The notes under the pieces are model-generated. The model was not told where the DNA came from. It saw only the letters and a program-made list of their open reading frames with translations, and ran no database searches. Below are positions 9,597 through 21,407 of a DNA stretch of 64,000 nucleotides, piece after piece (within the stretch, counting starts at the first letter, position 1; each line of letters begins with the position of its first letter). This DNA is from Eubacteriales bacterium mix99. GTDB lineage: Bacteria > Bacillota > Clostridia > Caldicoprobacterales > DTU083. The position numbers and the translations under genes were made by a program. The stretch spans positions 962,500-1,026,499 of the forward strand of contig CP121690.1 in assembly GCA_038396605.1 (NCBI GenBank), given 5' to 3'.

Positions 9597-10253
9597 TTGT
9601 CCAACACCGAAACAGAACTCAAATATTTGCTGAGCCGAAAAGACTTCCATTGCCTGTATCATCATCTGCAGCCAAACAATAATATATCGCTGATCCGGCA
9701 GGTGAACTATTACTTCGCTTCTCCGGACTCCCCTCTGACCCGAAGCCCCATCAATATCCGAATTCGGTTTCTCGGGGAAAAGTCGGAACTGACCTGCAAA
9801 ATACCCATTGTCAACCAAACAACCGATGTCCTGCAGAACAGTTATGAATACAACAGGCAATTCAGCAGAAAAGAAGCCTTGCATACCATAAAAGACGGAC
9901 TGTCCGCCAAAGCCCAGACGGAATTCTTCCCCGAAATGCTGAGGAACCATTCCCTTCAGCCAACGGATCTGATTTGCTATGGGCATCTTCGGACCGCAAG
10001 GTTCCATTTTCCGGTAAAAGACGGATTCTCCCCTGTTCTTCTGGACGTCAATGCTTATCTCGGTACTTTTGACTATGAACTGGAATGGGAACTGGATCTA
10101 CTACAAAACAAATTGCAGCCAAAGCAATTGCAGCAGGCGGATACCTTCCTGAAGGAATTGTTTCAAAAACTGAACATTTCCCCGGCAGGCAGCCTGAAAC
10201 CCAAAAGAGTGCGTTTTCTTGAGAGACTTTTCAGCTTGCGGTCTATCAGATAA
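9597..10253 (+). CDS. CYTH-domain protein (triphosphate tunnel metalloenzyme-like)
   Basis: 218 residues beginning SNTETELKYLL, which has the CYTH ExExK signature (E-T-E-L-K) that binds metal-triphosphate at the tunnel mouth. Further charged beta-strand residues expected of a TTM tunnel follow: NIRIRFLGEKSELTCKI, then LLDVNAYLGTFDYELEWEL with the late acidic pair. Family members hydrolyse inorganic triphosphate or thiamine triphosphate, or act as class IV adenylyl cyclases; sequence alone does not choose. The start is TTG 9597, supported by GGGAGG 9 bases upstream and by the N-terminal signature. A bidirectional terminator follows. Confidence 0.8.
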   Translation: MSNTETELKYLLSRKDFHCLYHHLQPNNNISLIRQVNYYFASPDSPLTRSPINIRIRFLGEKSELTCKIPIVNQTTDVLQNSYEYNRQFSRKEALHTIKDGLSAKAQTEFFPEMLRNHSLQPTDLICYGHLRTARFHFPVKDGFSPVLLDVNAYLGTFDYELEWELDLLQNKLQPKQLQQADTFLKELFQKLNISPAGSLKPKRVRFLERLFSLRSIR

Positions 10254-10264
10254 ACAACAAAAAG

Positions 10265-10310
10265 CAAAGCACCCAACGTATCAGCAAATTCTACGTTGAG
10301 TGCTTCTTTT
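10265..10310. terminator. Bidirectional terminator between the CYTH gene and the rRNA operon
   Basis: GCACCCAACGTA pairs with TACGTTGAGTGC (one mismatch) around an 11-base loop. On the plus strand it is followed by TTCTTTT, on the minus strand by TTTGCTTTTTG, so it can end both the CYTH transcript and the convergent rRNA transcript. Confidence 0.8.
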
Positions 10311-10312
10311 GG

Positions 10313-10430
10313 ATCCGGCAGCGGCCTGCTCTTCCGGGAGGTCACCCTCCAGGTACCATAGGCGCAGAAAGGCTTAACTGCTGTGTTCGGGATGGGAACA
10401 GGTGTGACCCTTTCGCTGTAACCGCCGGAT
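10313..10430 (-). rRNA. rrf: 5S ribosomal RNA
   Basis: Minus strand starts ATCCGGCGGTTACAGCG, contains CCCATCCCGAACACAGCAGTTAAGCC, and ends CGCTGCCGGAT, closing the terminal helix; about 118 bases. It is last in the operon, 40 bases after 23S and just before the terminator. Confidence 0.95.
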
Positions 10431-10469
10431 AAGGGATATACCCTGAAAACTGCACAATGCTCTATTTAT

Positions 10470-13397
<2,928 letters not shown>

Positions 13398-13635
13398 ACC
13401 TTGGTTCTTTCCTTGCGAAATCGTAGTGTAGCTCCCTGCTTTCGCAGGTCTACCACCTACTTCTTTCTTTCTCGTTCTTTGCATTGTGCAGTTTTCAAGG
13501 TACATACTGAGGATTGATCCCTCAAAACAAAACAGTACAAAATTGAAATCCAAGCAATATTCCATCAGATTCTGGAACCTGTTGTTCCATTATTTCCTTA
13601 ACCTTCCGGCTAAGTTCGATCTAAGAATTTCTCCC
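13398..13635 (-). other. 16S-23S internal spacer without tRNA genes
   Basis: No tRNA-like fold is visible in these 238 bases. The spacer carries one arm of each precursor stem: 13481-13500 (CATTGTGCAGTTTTCAAGG on the plus strand) pairs with 10442-10460 around 23S, and 13522-13545 pairs with 15343-15363 around 16S. These are the RNase III-type processing stalks expected for a bacterial rRNA precursor. Confidence 0.8.
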
Positions 13636-15172
<1,537 letters not shown>

Positions 15173-15430
15173 AAGCTTCAAACCCTCATGGGTTTCGTTT
15201 GCTTGGCTCTTTCCTTAACGCTTGCTTCCGCTTTGCGTTGTTCCTCAAGAATTGACTTCGATTTCAATTCCTTTCCGTTCCTCTTCTCCCTGCTCTCCAC
15301 TGGATCTCTCCCGCTTCTGACTCAGGCTTCCGACTCACGGATTTGTACTGTTCTGTTTTCAAGGACCAGTCTTCCTGCCGCCTCTGTCCATCCGGCTTAT
15401 TTTGCTGCCCTCGGCAGCGACGACTTTTAT
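15173..15430 (-). other. rRNA operon leader
   Basis: Transcribed leader between the rrn promoter and 16S. It contains a short hairpin next to the promoter (GCTGCCGAGGGCAGC on the minus strand) and, at 15343-15363, the 5' arm of the 16S processing stalk. No open frame with a ribosome site. Confidence 0.65.
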
Positions 15431-15459
15431 ATATTAGCAAATCGTACTCACTTTGTCAA
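15431..15459 (-). promoter_or_regulatory. rRNA operon promoter
   Basis: Read on the minus strand: a perfect -35 TTGACA (15459-15454), a 17-bp spacer and -10 TAATAT (15436-15431). The upstream side is very A/T-rich (AAAAAAGAAAAAAG), like an UP element, and the insertion sequence begins only 65 bp upstream. Confidence 0.85.
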
Positions 15460-15513
15460 CAACTTTTTTCTTTTTTTATCATTTTATTTTTTCGAAATAT
15501 CCATTTATTCTCT

Positions 15514-15523
15514 TTTTGTTTCT
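15514..15523. repeat. Left copy of the 10-bp target-site duplication
   Basis: TTTTGTTTCT directly abuts the left end of the insertion sequence; the same 10 bases abut the right end at 17804-17813. Confidence 0.85.
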
Positions 15524-15545
15524 CTGAAAAGTTGGTATAAGAAAT
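15524..15545. repeat. Left terminal inverted repeat of the insertion sequence
   Basis: 22 bp starting CTGAAAAGTTGG; one mismatch (A/G at position 6) with the right repeat. Confidence 0.9.
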
Positions 15546-15585
15546 CAACGATAAAAAAGCCATAAAAATAGCCAATTACAGCGAT

Positions 15586-15629
15586 AGCGGGAAAATATTT
15601 TAGAAAAATATTGCATCCCGCTGCTTTTT
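15586..15629 (+). terminator. Read-in terminator near the left end of the insertion sequence
   Basis: AGCGGG (15586-15591) pairs with CCCGCT (15617-15622), extended inside by AATATTT/AAATATT, then GCTTTTT. Placed ahead of the element's own promoter, it would stop outside transcripts from entering the transposase genes, as known for several IS elements. Confidence 0.65.
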
Positions 15630-15639
15630 ATGATATAAT
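15611..15639 (+). promoter_or_regulatory. Internal promoter of the insertion sequence
   Basis: -35 TTGCAT (15611-15616), 17-bp spacer, -10 TATAAT (15634-15639). The -35 lies in the arm of the read-in hairpin. Just downstream an inverted repeat, TTACGTT (15641-15647) and AACGTAA (15663-15669), runs into the ribosome site and could fold over it. Confidence 0.65.
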
Positions 15640-15681
15640 ATTACGTTATAATATATAATAACAACGTAAAGGAGGAAAAGA

Positions 15682-16134
15682 ATGGAAGGCATTTCACAAA
15701 TCCACCAGAAAATCTATCAACTGAATCAAAAAAGGTGGGAGCTGCTTGAGAAGATTATGACCCCGGGACAGCTGCTGGCTGCGTCATTTTACGAAAGAAT
15801 GACCAAGTGCGGCAATCCCAACTGCAAATGTGCATCCGGTGAACTGCACGGTCCTTTCCCCTGGATCTACCAGAACCTGAAGGGCAAGAAGCTGATCTCA
15901 ACTTCCTGTGTGGCGGACAAAGTCGAGGATGCCCGAAGATTTTCTGAGAATTACAAGGCGTTTAAAGAAAACCGGGCGCAAATCAAAGCATTGGATCAGG
16001 AGATCGATGAATTGGCGGCTCAGATCCAAACCTTTTATGAAGTGGACGTAACAGAATTCGTAAAGAAAGCGGGGGAAAGACGTGGTAGAAAACAAAAGAG
16101 AAGCGAAGAAGGCCCTGAAAAACAGGAAGGTTGA
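15682..16134 (+). CDS. DUF6788-like protein of the insertion sequence
   Basis: 150 residues. The core CGNPNCKCASGELHGPFPWI with three closely spaced Cys, followed by a basic strand (LKGKKLISTSCV) and a coiled-coil-like helix (about residues 85-120), matches the small DUF6788 family that often accompanies transposases. Role unknown; the CxxxxCxC cluster suggests zinc and nucleic-acid binding (inference). A strong ribosome site (AAAGGAGG) precedes ATG 15682. Its end overlaps the transposase start by 53 bases in another frame, so the two are translated together. Confidence 0.75.
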   Translation: MEGISQIHQKIYQLNQKRWELLEKIMTPGQLLAASFYERMTKCGNPNCKCASGELHGPFPWIYQNLKGKKLISTSCVADKVEDARRFSENYKAFKENRAQIKALDQEIDELAAQIQTFYEVDVTEFVKKAGERRGRKQKRSEEGPEKQEG

Positions 16135-17558
16135 CATGGCCATCCAAACAAATTGGCCGTTCATCGGCCCATTCATGAAATTTCTCGGGAATATGGGGAT
16201 TCTGTGGGATCTCAGGAAGATCACCGGCACCCATATCAGAACGATGCTTGGAATTCATATTTATGTGCTGTTGTACTTACTGAAAATTATTGTGGGTATC
16301 CCAACAACACGGGGCAGTGAGGCGTTGCTTGGGGATAAAGGAGCCATGAGTCTGATCGGCTTTGATGTGGAGACCGTTAAGGAAGGCCTGTGTAAAAGAG
16401 GAGACGCCAATCAGCACGGAGAAGGCTATAAAAAAAATACCCTGTGTCATGAATGTGTTTACAGTATTAGACAATATTGAGAAATGCTGTATCGAAAGCA
16501 CAATGGGGGTTTACAATACCGTTGTACGAAGACTCAGGAGACTGCTGCGGAGCGGAATATTTGCGTTGGACTCTACAATCGTTGAGACAAGGCCGGATTT
16601 TCCGGGGTGTGGGAAGACGAAAAGAAAAAAGGAAGGCCGTCCCAGCGACCCTCCCGAGTACAAATACATATACGGCTTCAAAGTATTCGTGCTGTATGAG
16701 ATAAAGTCGCGAATCATTGTTGCCGTAAAGATTGTACCAGCAAATGAGGATGATCACAAGTATTTCTTGCCTATGATCAGGCAGGGCATACACAATTGTG
16801 GGAAAAACCGCATTGAAACGGTCATTGCGGACCGGGGCTTTCTGGACGGCGCTCAATTATGGGAATTGAAACACAGACTGAAGATTGACTTTATTATCCC
16901 GGCAAAGGCAGGCATGATTATCCGTGAAGATGCGATAGCTCTGCGGAAGGAGTATCAGAACAAGCCATTGGCACAGTGGGTTTACGGAAAGGGCATATGC
17001 CAGGGTTACGGGGTGGACGGTCTGCAGTCGTATCTTGAGTATAACCCGAAAGGAGTACAGAACAATAGCAAAACAAACGGCACTCCTCTGAATGCTGTGG
17101 TCGTCACAATGTGGAAAGGACAGGCCGTGCCTGTGGAAGATCAGATTGTACTGCTGACCAGCCTGCCGGCCGAGGAGGATGCGGCAGGCATTCCAAAAAG
17201 ATATCGGCTGAGGTCGCTGATCGAAAACGGCGGGTTCCGGGAACTGAAACAGGCGGCATATCTGAAGCGGTTACCCAGAAGGAAGGGCAAGTACGCAGAA
17301 AACGCGGCATATATGCATATCATTCTATGCATCTTTGCTCATACGCTTTTCTATGCCTTTCTGGGGTGGCGTAAAAAGGAAGCTCCCAGGCAGTCTGACG
17401 GGGACTGCCTGCGGGAATGGAGAAGGCGGGAATCCATAAGGGATGGTGGTAAAATCCTTATCATCGCCAACGTTAAGTACTACGCATTCTTTGATTTAGA
17501 TGAAGTACTGGATATACTTGGTGTCAGGCAGAAATTCCGGATAAAGAGGAATTGCTGA
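16082..17558 (+). pseudogene. DDE transposase of the insertion sequence, split by a +1 frameshift at an A8 run
   Basis: The first part (GTG 16082 to stop 16480) gives the N-terminal domain; the second (from about 16430 to 17558) gives the catalytic domain with ALDSTIVE, VIADRGFLDGA and ENGGFRELKQ as likely DDE residues. The two frames meet at eight A (16430-16437). Removing one A would join YKK directly to IPCVMNVFTVLDN and give one protein of about 490 residues. Either the gene is broken by a one-base gain in the homopolymer, or slippage at the A-run produces some full product. Similar to IS4-type DDE_Tnp_1 transposases. Start has GGGGG about 8 bases upstream. Confidence 0.8.
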
Positions 17559-17781
17559 ACAGACCGGCTTTTCATAAGATTACCAATTGGAATTAATTGG
17601 CATACCTAGTGTATGTCTATTCGTGTTACCCATTTTTAGTCAAATGTCGCTGTCCTGATGGATTACAGTTGGTTCTCTGGCTTAATTTAACCCAGTAACA
17701 CCCATATATTTACTTTTAAAGAAATATAGTTCTAATAATGCTATTTTTATAAAAACATGTGCTGTCCCTCAGATTTTTTGC

Positions 17782-17803
17782 ATTTCTTATACCAACTCTT
17801 CAG
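17782..17803. repeat. Right terminal inverted repeat of the insertion sequence
   Basis: 22 bp ending CAACTCTTCAG, the reverse complement of the left end with one mismatch; the TTTTGTTTCT duplication follows at 17804-17813. Confidence 0.9.
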
Positions 17804-17821
17804 TTTTGTTTCTCCTTTTCA

Positions 17822-17850
17822 TTGACAAATATTTATATACATGCTAGCAT
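17822..17850 (+). promoter_or_regulatory. Promoter and structured leader of the HEAT-repeat gene
   Basis: -35 TTGACA (17822-17827), 17-bp spacer, -10 TAGCAT (17845-17850). The leader has two perfect 6-bp inverted repeats in a row: CATGTG/CACATG (17861-17881) and ATAGTC/GACTAT (17885-17905). The insertion sequence ends 18 bp upstream, so the promoter itself is intact. Confidence 0.6.
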
Positions 17851-17956
17851 ATAGTTAACACATGTGTACTGTAAGCACATGAATATAGTCTCAATATGGG
17901 ACTATCTCCTCCGGTATTATACATGAGAAATCATTAAAAAGAAAGAAGGTTATCCT

Positions 17957-18319
17957 ATGTCCGGTAGTAAAGAACAACAAAAGGCAGAAAAGCTGGTAAA
18001 AAAACAACGTTGGGGAAAAATCGGAAAGATGTTGGAAAAAGGTGATGCGGAAACCAGACTGGCTGTTGCATCCGAATTAGGAAACGCATCAGATGAAAAT
18101 GCGTTAAACTACCTGATCTCTTTGCTCAAGGATCCGGATGAAAGGGTGCAGGTGCAAGCTGTCAAATCCATTGGAACCCGCGGGGAAGAGCGGGCAAAGG
18201 CCTTTCTTCAGAACATGATATCCACGTTACCGAGTGAGAAAGTTGAATTGCACAACGCAATACGGGACTCCATCTCCAAAATCAATGTGGCAGAAGAAGC
18301 AAACAAAGATAAAGTATGA
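17957..18319 (+). CDS. HEAT-repeat protein (120 aa)
   Basis: A short all-helical protein. A basic N-terminal segment (KEQQKAEKLVKKQRWGKIGK) is followed by two HEAT-like units: GDAETRLAVASELGNASDENALNYLISLLKD and PDERVQVQAVKSIGTRGEERAKAFLQNMI, with the usual Asp-Pro and Ala positions. HEAT repeats bind other proteins; no enzyme motif is present, and the partner is unknown. ATG 17957 has AGAAGG 7 bases upstream. It stands alone between an insertion sequence and a strong terminator. Confidence 0.8.
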   Translation: MSGSKEQQKAEKLVKKQRWGKIGKMLEKGDAETRLAVASELGNASDENALNYLISLLKDPDERVQVQAVKSIGTRGEERAKAFLQNMISTLPSEKVELHNAIRDSISKINVAEEANKDKV

Positions 18320-18326
18320 GCAAAAG

Positions 18327-18367
18327 CGGATGGGTTCCGTCGTTTCCTTCGGAATCCATCCGTTTTC
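18327..18367 (+). terminator. Intrinsic terminator of the HEAT-repeat gene
   Basis: CGGATGGGTTCCG pairs with CGGAATCCATCCG (one G-U) around a TCGTTTCCTT loop, then TTTTCTC. Confidence 0.88.
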
Positions 18368-18438
18368 TCAATATCCATGGACTGCCTTCAGAGACCGATA
18401 AATAATAAATTTCCTGTCCGTTTCCGGGAGCCCGCAGA

Positions 18439-18825
18439 TCAATTCAGATATTGCAAAAAGGACGTCAAAATATGAATTCGGCTGGATAGCAGTTGGACCA
18501 GAAAATAGATCATAACTGCATTGACTACGATCAGAAACAATAGCCACAGAACATGTGGATGGATTTTGCGTCTCTCCTTTTCCACAGGTGTATCAACAGT
18601 TTCCTCCGCAGGCATATCAACTTGTCCCTCCGAAGATGGTTCCGCAGGCTCTGCAGCAGGAGAAACAGAAGATGCTGCAGAAAGCTCCGTGGAATCCGCA
18701 TCCGGCACTTCCCCGGATTTTTCCGAAGCGTTTTCTTCAGCTGCTTTTTCCCTGTACTTTTCCGCAGCGGACTCCACAACCATTTTCACCAGTGCTTCCA
18801 TGGAAGTGCTGTCTCCCTCTGACAT
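18439..18825 (-). CDS. C-terminally membrane-anchored acidic protein of unknown function (128 aa)
   Basis: No family recognised. An N-terminal helix (MEALVKMVVESAAEKYREKA) is followed by a long acidic, Ser/Ala/Pro/Glu-rich low-complexity region (about residues 30-80), a basic patch (EKERRKIHPH) and one membrane helix (VLWLLFLIVVNAVMIYFLVQLL, about 93-114). The layout suggests a tail-anchored protein with a disordered cytoplasmic domain. The ribosome site is modest (GAGG about 12 bases upstream of ATG 18825), and the opposite strand has competing open frames of low-complexity sequence, so confidence is moderate. It lies between convergent HEAT gene and xth, on the xth strand. Confidence 0.6.
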   Translation of the reverse strand: MSEGDSTSMEALVKMVVESAAEKYREKAAEENASEKSGEVPDADSTELSAASSVSPAAEPAEPSSEGQVDMPAEETVDTPVEKERRKIHPHVLWLLFLIVVNAVMIYFLVQLLSSRIHILTSFLQYLN

Positions 18826-18946
18826 TCCTATCCGACCTCGATTCTCTCCACGTCATATCTCTATGCCGATCTTATGCCGCCTGTTCAGGATTTATGACAT
18901 TCCGGCATATATGGAGTAAAAGCGAAATCCGGCATCTCTGCAGAAA

Positions 18947-18973
18947 ACGATTCAAACGATTCAAATGATTCAA
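18947..18973. repeat. Three tandem 9-bp units (ACGATTCAA)
   Basis: ACGATTCAA, ACGATTCAA, ATGATTCAA in a row in the gap downstream of xth. No gene in the gap 18826-19001. Confidence 0.85.
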
Positions 18974-19001
18974 ATTTTCTTATGAAAAGGTATCCCTCTC
19001 C

Positions 19002-19760
19002 TCACAGGTAAAGAGCCACAGGGCAATGGTCCGAGCCCATGACATCACACAGGATATCAGCATTCCGGACGGAATCAATCAAATTGGAAGAAACCACAAA
19101 GTAATCAATGCGCCACCCCACATTATTCGGTCGGGCCTGGAATTTATAACTCCACCAGCTGTATTTGACGGTATCCGGATAAAAATACCGGAAGGTGTCA
19201 ATGAAGCCACTGTCCATCCATTTATCAAGATACTCTCTTTCAATGGGCAGAAATCCGGAGTTCTTCTCATTGGATTTCGGATTTTTCAAATCAATGGGAT
19301 GATGTGCTGTGTTGAAGTCCCCGCAAACCGCCACTTTTTTCCCGTCGTCCACCAGTTCTCTGCAATAGACAAGAACGGCATCATAAAATTCCAGCTTGTA
19401 ATCCAGACGATCCTGATCCTTCTGTCCGTTTGGGAAATAGATATTCAGCAGGGTAAAGGCAGGATATTCGGTGACAATCATCCGCCCTTCCCCATCGTAC
19501 CGGTCCACCCCGATTCCGTACCGCACGGATACCGGCCTTTCCCTGGTATAGGTGGCAACCCCGCTGTATCCCTTTCTGGCAGGTGCATTCCAATAGGAAT
19601 AGTATCCCTCGATATTGGTCAGTTCCTCATCCAGCTGATAAAAATGTGCCTTGGTTTCCTGCAGGCACAGTACGTCCGGTGTTTCCTGCAGGACCCAATC
19701 CACAAATCCCTTTTTTTGTACCGCCCGTATTCCGTTCACATTCCAGGAATATAACTTCAT
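19002..19760 (-). CDS. xth: Exodeoxyribonuclease III / AP endonuclease
   Basis: Cleaves DNA at abasic sites and removes 3' blocks in base excision repair. 252 residues of the EEP fold: SWNVNGIRA, CLQETK (metal Glu), NIYFPNGQ, CGDFNTAH (catalytic Asp-Asn), NNVGWRIDYF and GSDHCPV (catalytic His). Start ATG overlaps the gltX stop (ATGA), so it is translated from the gltX mRNA. Coupling of a repair nuclease to a tRNA synthetase is a matter of operon economy rather than shared pathway, as far as sequence shows. Confidence 0.95.
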   Translation of the reverse strand: MKLYSWNVNGIRAVQKKGFVDWVLQETPDVLCLQETKAHFYQLDEELTNIEGYYSYWNAPARKGYSGVATYTRERPVSVRYGIGVDRYDGEGRMIVTEYPAFTLLNIYFPNGQKDQDRLDYKLEFYDAVLVYCRELVDDGKKVAVCGDFNTAHHPIDLKNPKSNEKNSGFLPIEREYLDKWMDSGFIDTFRYFYPDTVKYSWWSYKFQARPNNVGWRIDYFVVSSNLIDSVRNADILCDVMGSDHCPVALYL

Positions 19761-21223
19761 TCCGGACGACCCCCTGCAGCCTTCAGCTTCTCCAGGCCGA
19801 TCTGCAGCCGTCTCATGGATTCCTGTTTTCCGAGCAGTCCAAGAATCTCAACGGCACCGCCGGGCGTCACCTTCTGCCCGGATGCCGCAATCCGTACCGG
19901 CCAGAACACCAGACTGTTTTTTACTTCCAGGGAGGCAATCAGTTCATTCAAAGCCTGTTGAATGTTCTCTTCCGTCCAATCCGGCAGCTTGTCCAGCACC
20001 TGAATGGCCTTCGCTAAATTTTCACGGGAGTTTTCCACAGTTGTCTTGCTCCTCTTGTGGATAAACAGCGTCACATCATATTCCGGCAGCTCCGCAAGAA
20101 ATGAAACCATCGCCGGAATCTCATTCAATACTTCCGTACGGCTCTGCACCAGGGAACTTACCCGTCTCAGATCCATGTTCCCCGGCAATCCTGCCTTTTT
20201 ATAGCAGGGCAAAGCCATTGCATGAAATTCCTCCGGATCCTGTTTCCTGACATATTCACCGTTCATCCAGCGCAACTTGTTGATATCAAAAATAGCCGGG
20301 GATTTGCTTAATCCTCTGGTATCAAAAGCTTCCTCCAATTCCTTCAGGGTAAAGAACTCTCTGTTGTCATCGGGGCTCCAGCCCAACAACGCTACATAAT
20401 TCAGAATGGCCTCCTTCAGAAATCCCTGCTTGTAAAAGTCCTCAAAAGAGGCATCCCCGTCCCTCTTGCTCAGTTTTTTGCCGGGCTCCCTCATGACAGG
20501 GGAAAGATGAATATATTTAGGAATTTCCCAGCCAAAGGTTTCATAGAGCAAATTGTATTTTGGAGTGGACGACAGATATTCACTGCCCCGGACCACCGGA
20601 TTGATCTTCATCAGATGATCGTCCACTACATTGGCAAGATTATAGGTGGGCATTCCATTCGATTTCAAAAGGATCCCGTCATCCAGGGTGCTGTTTTCCA
20701 CCGTAATGGTTCCAAACAGCTCATCCTGAAAAGTAGTGGTGCCGGTTTTGGGAACTTTCTGGCGGATGACATAGGGCTCCCCTGCCTGCAGTCTGCGCTC
20801 CACCTCTTCCCGGGACAGATTCCTGCAATGGCCGTCATACCGAAATGTACCGTGATGCCCTGCGGTCTCCCGAAGGCTGTTCAGACGTTCCTCCGTACAA
20901 AAACAATAATACGCTCCGCCAAGCTCCACCAGTTGTCTGGCATATTTCTGATAAATGGGCTTCCGTTCCGACTGAACATATGGACCATATGGGCCGCCGA
21001 TATCCGGCCCCTCATCATGCTTTATACCTACCAGCTTCAAGGTATGGTAAATCAGCTCCACAGCACCCTCGACAAAACGATCCTGATCCGTATCTTCGAT
21101 GCGGAGAATGAATTTGCCATGATTCTTTCTGGCAATCAAATAAGTATACAGAGCCGTTCTCAGGCCTCCGATATGAAGATAGCCAGTGGGGCTCGGGGCA
21201 AACCTCGTCCGTACCTCATTCAT
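19757..21223 (-). CDS. gltX: Glutamyl-tRNA synthetase
   Basis: Charges tRNA-Glu (and, where GatCAB is used, tRNA-Gln) with glutamate. 488 residues. Class I signatures: TRFAPSPTGYLHIGG with the HIGH-type motif, RIEDTDQDR, and the KMSKS-type GKKLSKRDGD. ATG 21223 has GGGAGG 7 bases upstream; an open frame extends 56 codons further, but that part covers the promoter and has no conserved sequence. The promoter is 30-60 bp upstream; xth follows with a 4-base overlap. Confidence 0.96.
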   Translation of the reverse strand: MNEVRTRFAPSPTGYLHIGGLRTALYTYLIARKNHGKFILRIEDTDQDRFVEGAVELIYHTLKLVGIKHDEGPDIGGPYGPYVQSERKPIYQKYARQLVELGGAYYCFCTEERLNSLRETAGHHGTFRYDGHCRNLSREEVERRLQAGEPYVIRQKVPKTGTTTFQDELFGTITVENSTLDDGILLKSNGMPTYNLANVVDDHLMKINPVVRGSEYLSSTPKYNLLYETFGWEIPKYIHLSPVMREPGKKLSKRDGDASFEDFYKQGFLKEAILNYVALLGWSPDDNREFFTLKELEEAFDTRGLSKSPAIFDINKLRWMNGEYVRKQDPEEFHAMALPCYKKAGLPGNMDLRRVSSLVQSRTEVLNEIPAMVSFLAELPEYDVTLFIHKRSKTTVENSRENLAKAIQVLDKLPDWTEENIQQALNELIASLEVKNSLVFWPVRIAASGQKVTPGGAVEILGLLGKQESMRRLQIGLEKLKAAGGRPE

Positions 21224-21253
21224 AAAAAAACCTCCCTTGCATATTACAAAAAC

Positions 21254-21282
21254 AGTATAGTATGCCGCCCTCCGCCTGTCAA
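21254..21282 (-). promoter_or_regulatory. gltX-xth promoter
   Basis: Minus strand: perfect -35 TTGACA (21282-21277), 17-bp spacer, -10 TATACT (21259-21254). Confidence 0.85.
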
Positions 21283-21407
21283 GGCAGCGCCACCCCTGCC
21301 ACAGAGCTGATAAGACCAGTCCTGCTTTAATTATCTGAAACCACAGACTTTTTTGAAAATCCACGTCCGCATCCGTAAGCATCTGGAACACCGGAATGGA
21401 AGTGCAC

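Larger units (their letters stand above)
15524..17803 (+). mobile_element. Insertion sequence of 2280 bp with DUF6788-like gene and DDE transposase
   Basis: The left terminal inverted repeat (15524-15545, starts CTGAAAAGTTGGTATAAG) matches the reverse complement of the right one (17782-17803, ends CCAACTCTTCAG) at 21 of 22 bases. A 10-bp direct duplication flanks both ends. Inside are a terminator-like hairpin, a promoter, a DUF6788-like gene and a transposase split by a frameshift. TSD length and the DDE layout recall the IS4 group; the DUF6788 partner is a less usual companion. It sits between the divergent rrn and HEAT-gene promoters. About 245 bp after the transposase gene hold no gene. 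Confidence 0.92.

Noticed and set aside
21224-21391. N-terminal extension of gltX by 56 codons
   Set aside because: It covers the promoter (TTGACA, TATACT) and has no conserved residues; ATG 21223 has the ribosome site.
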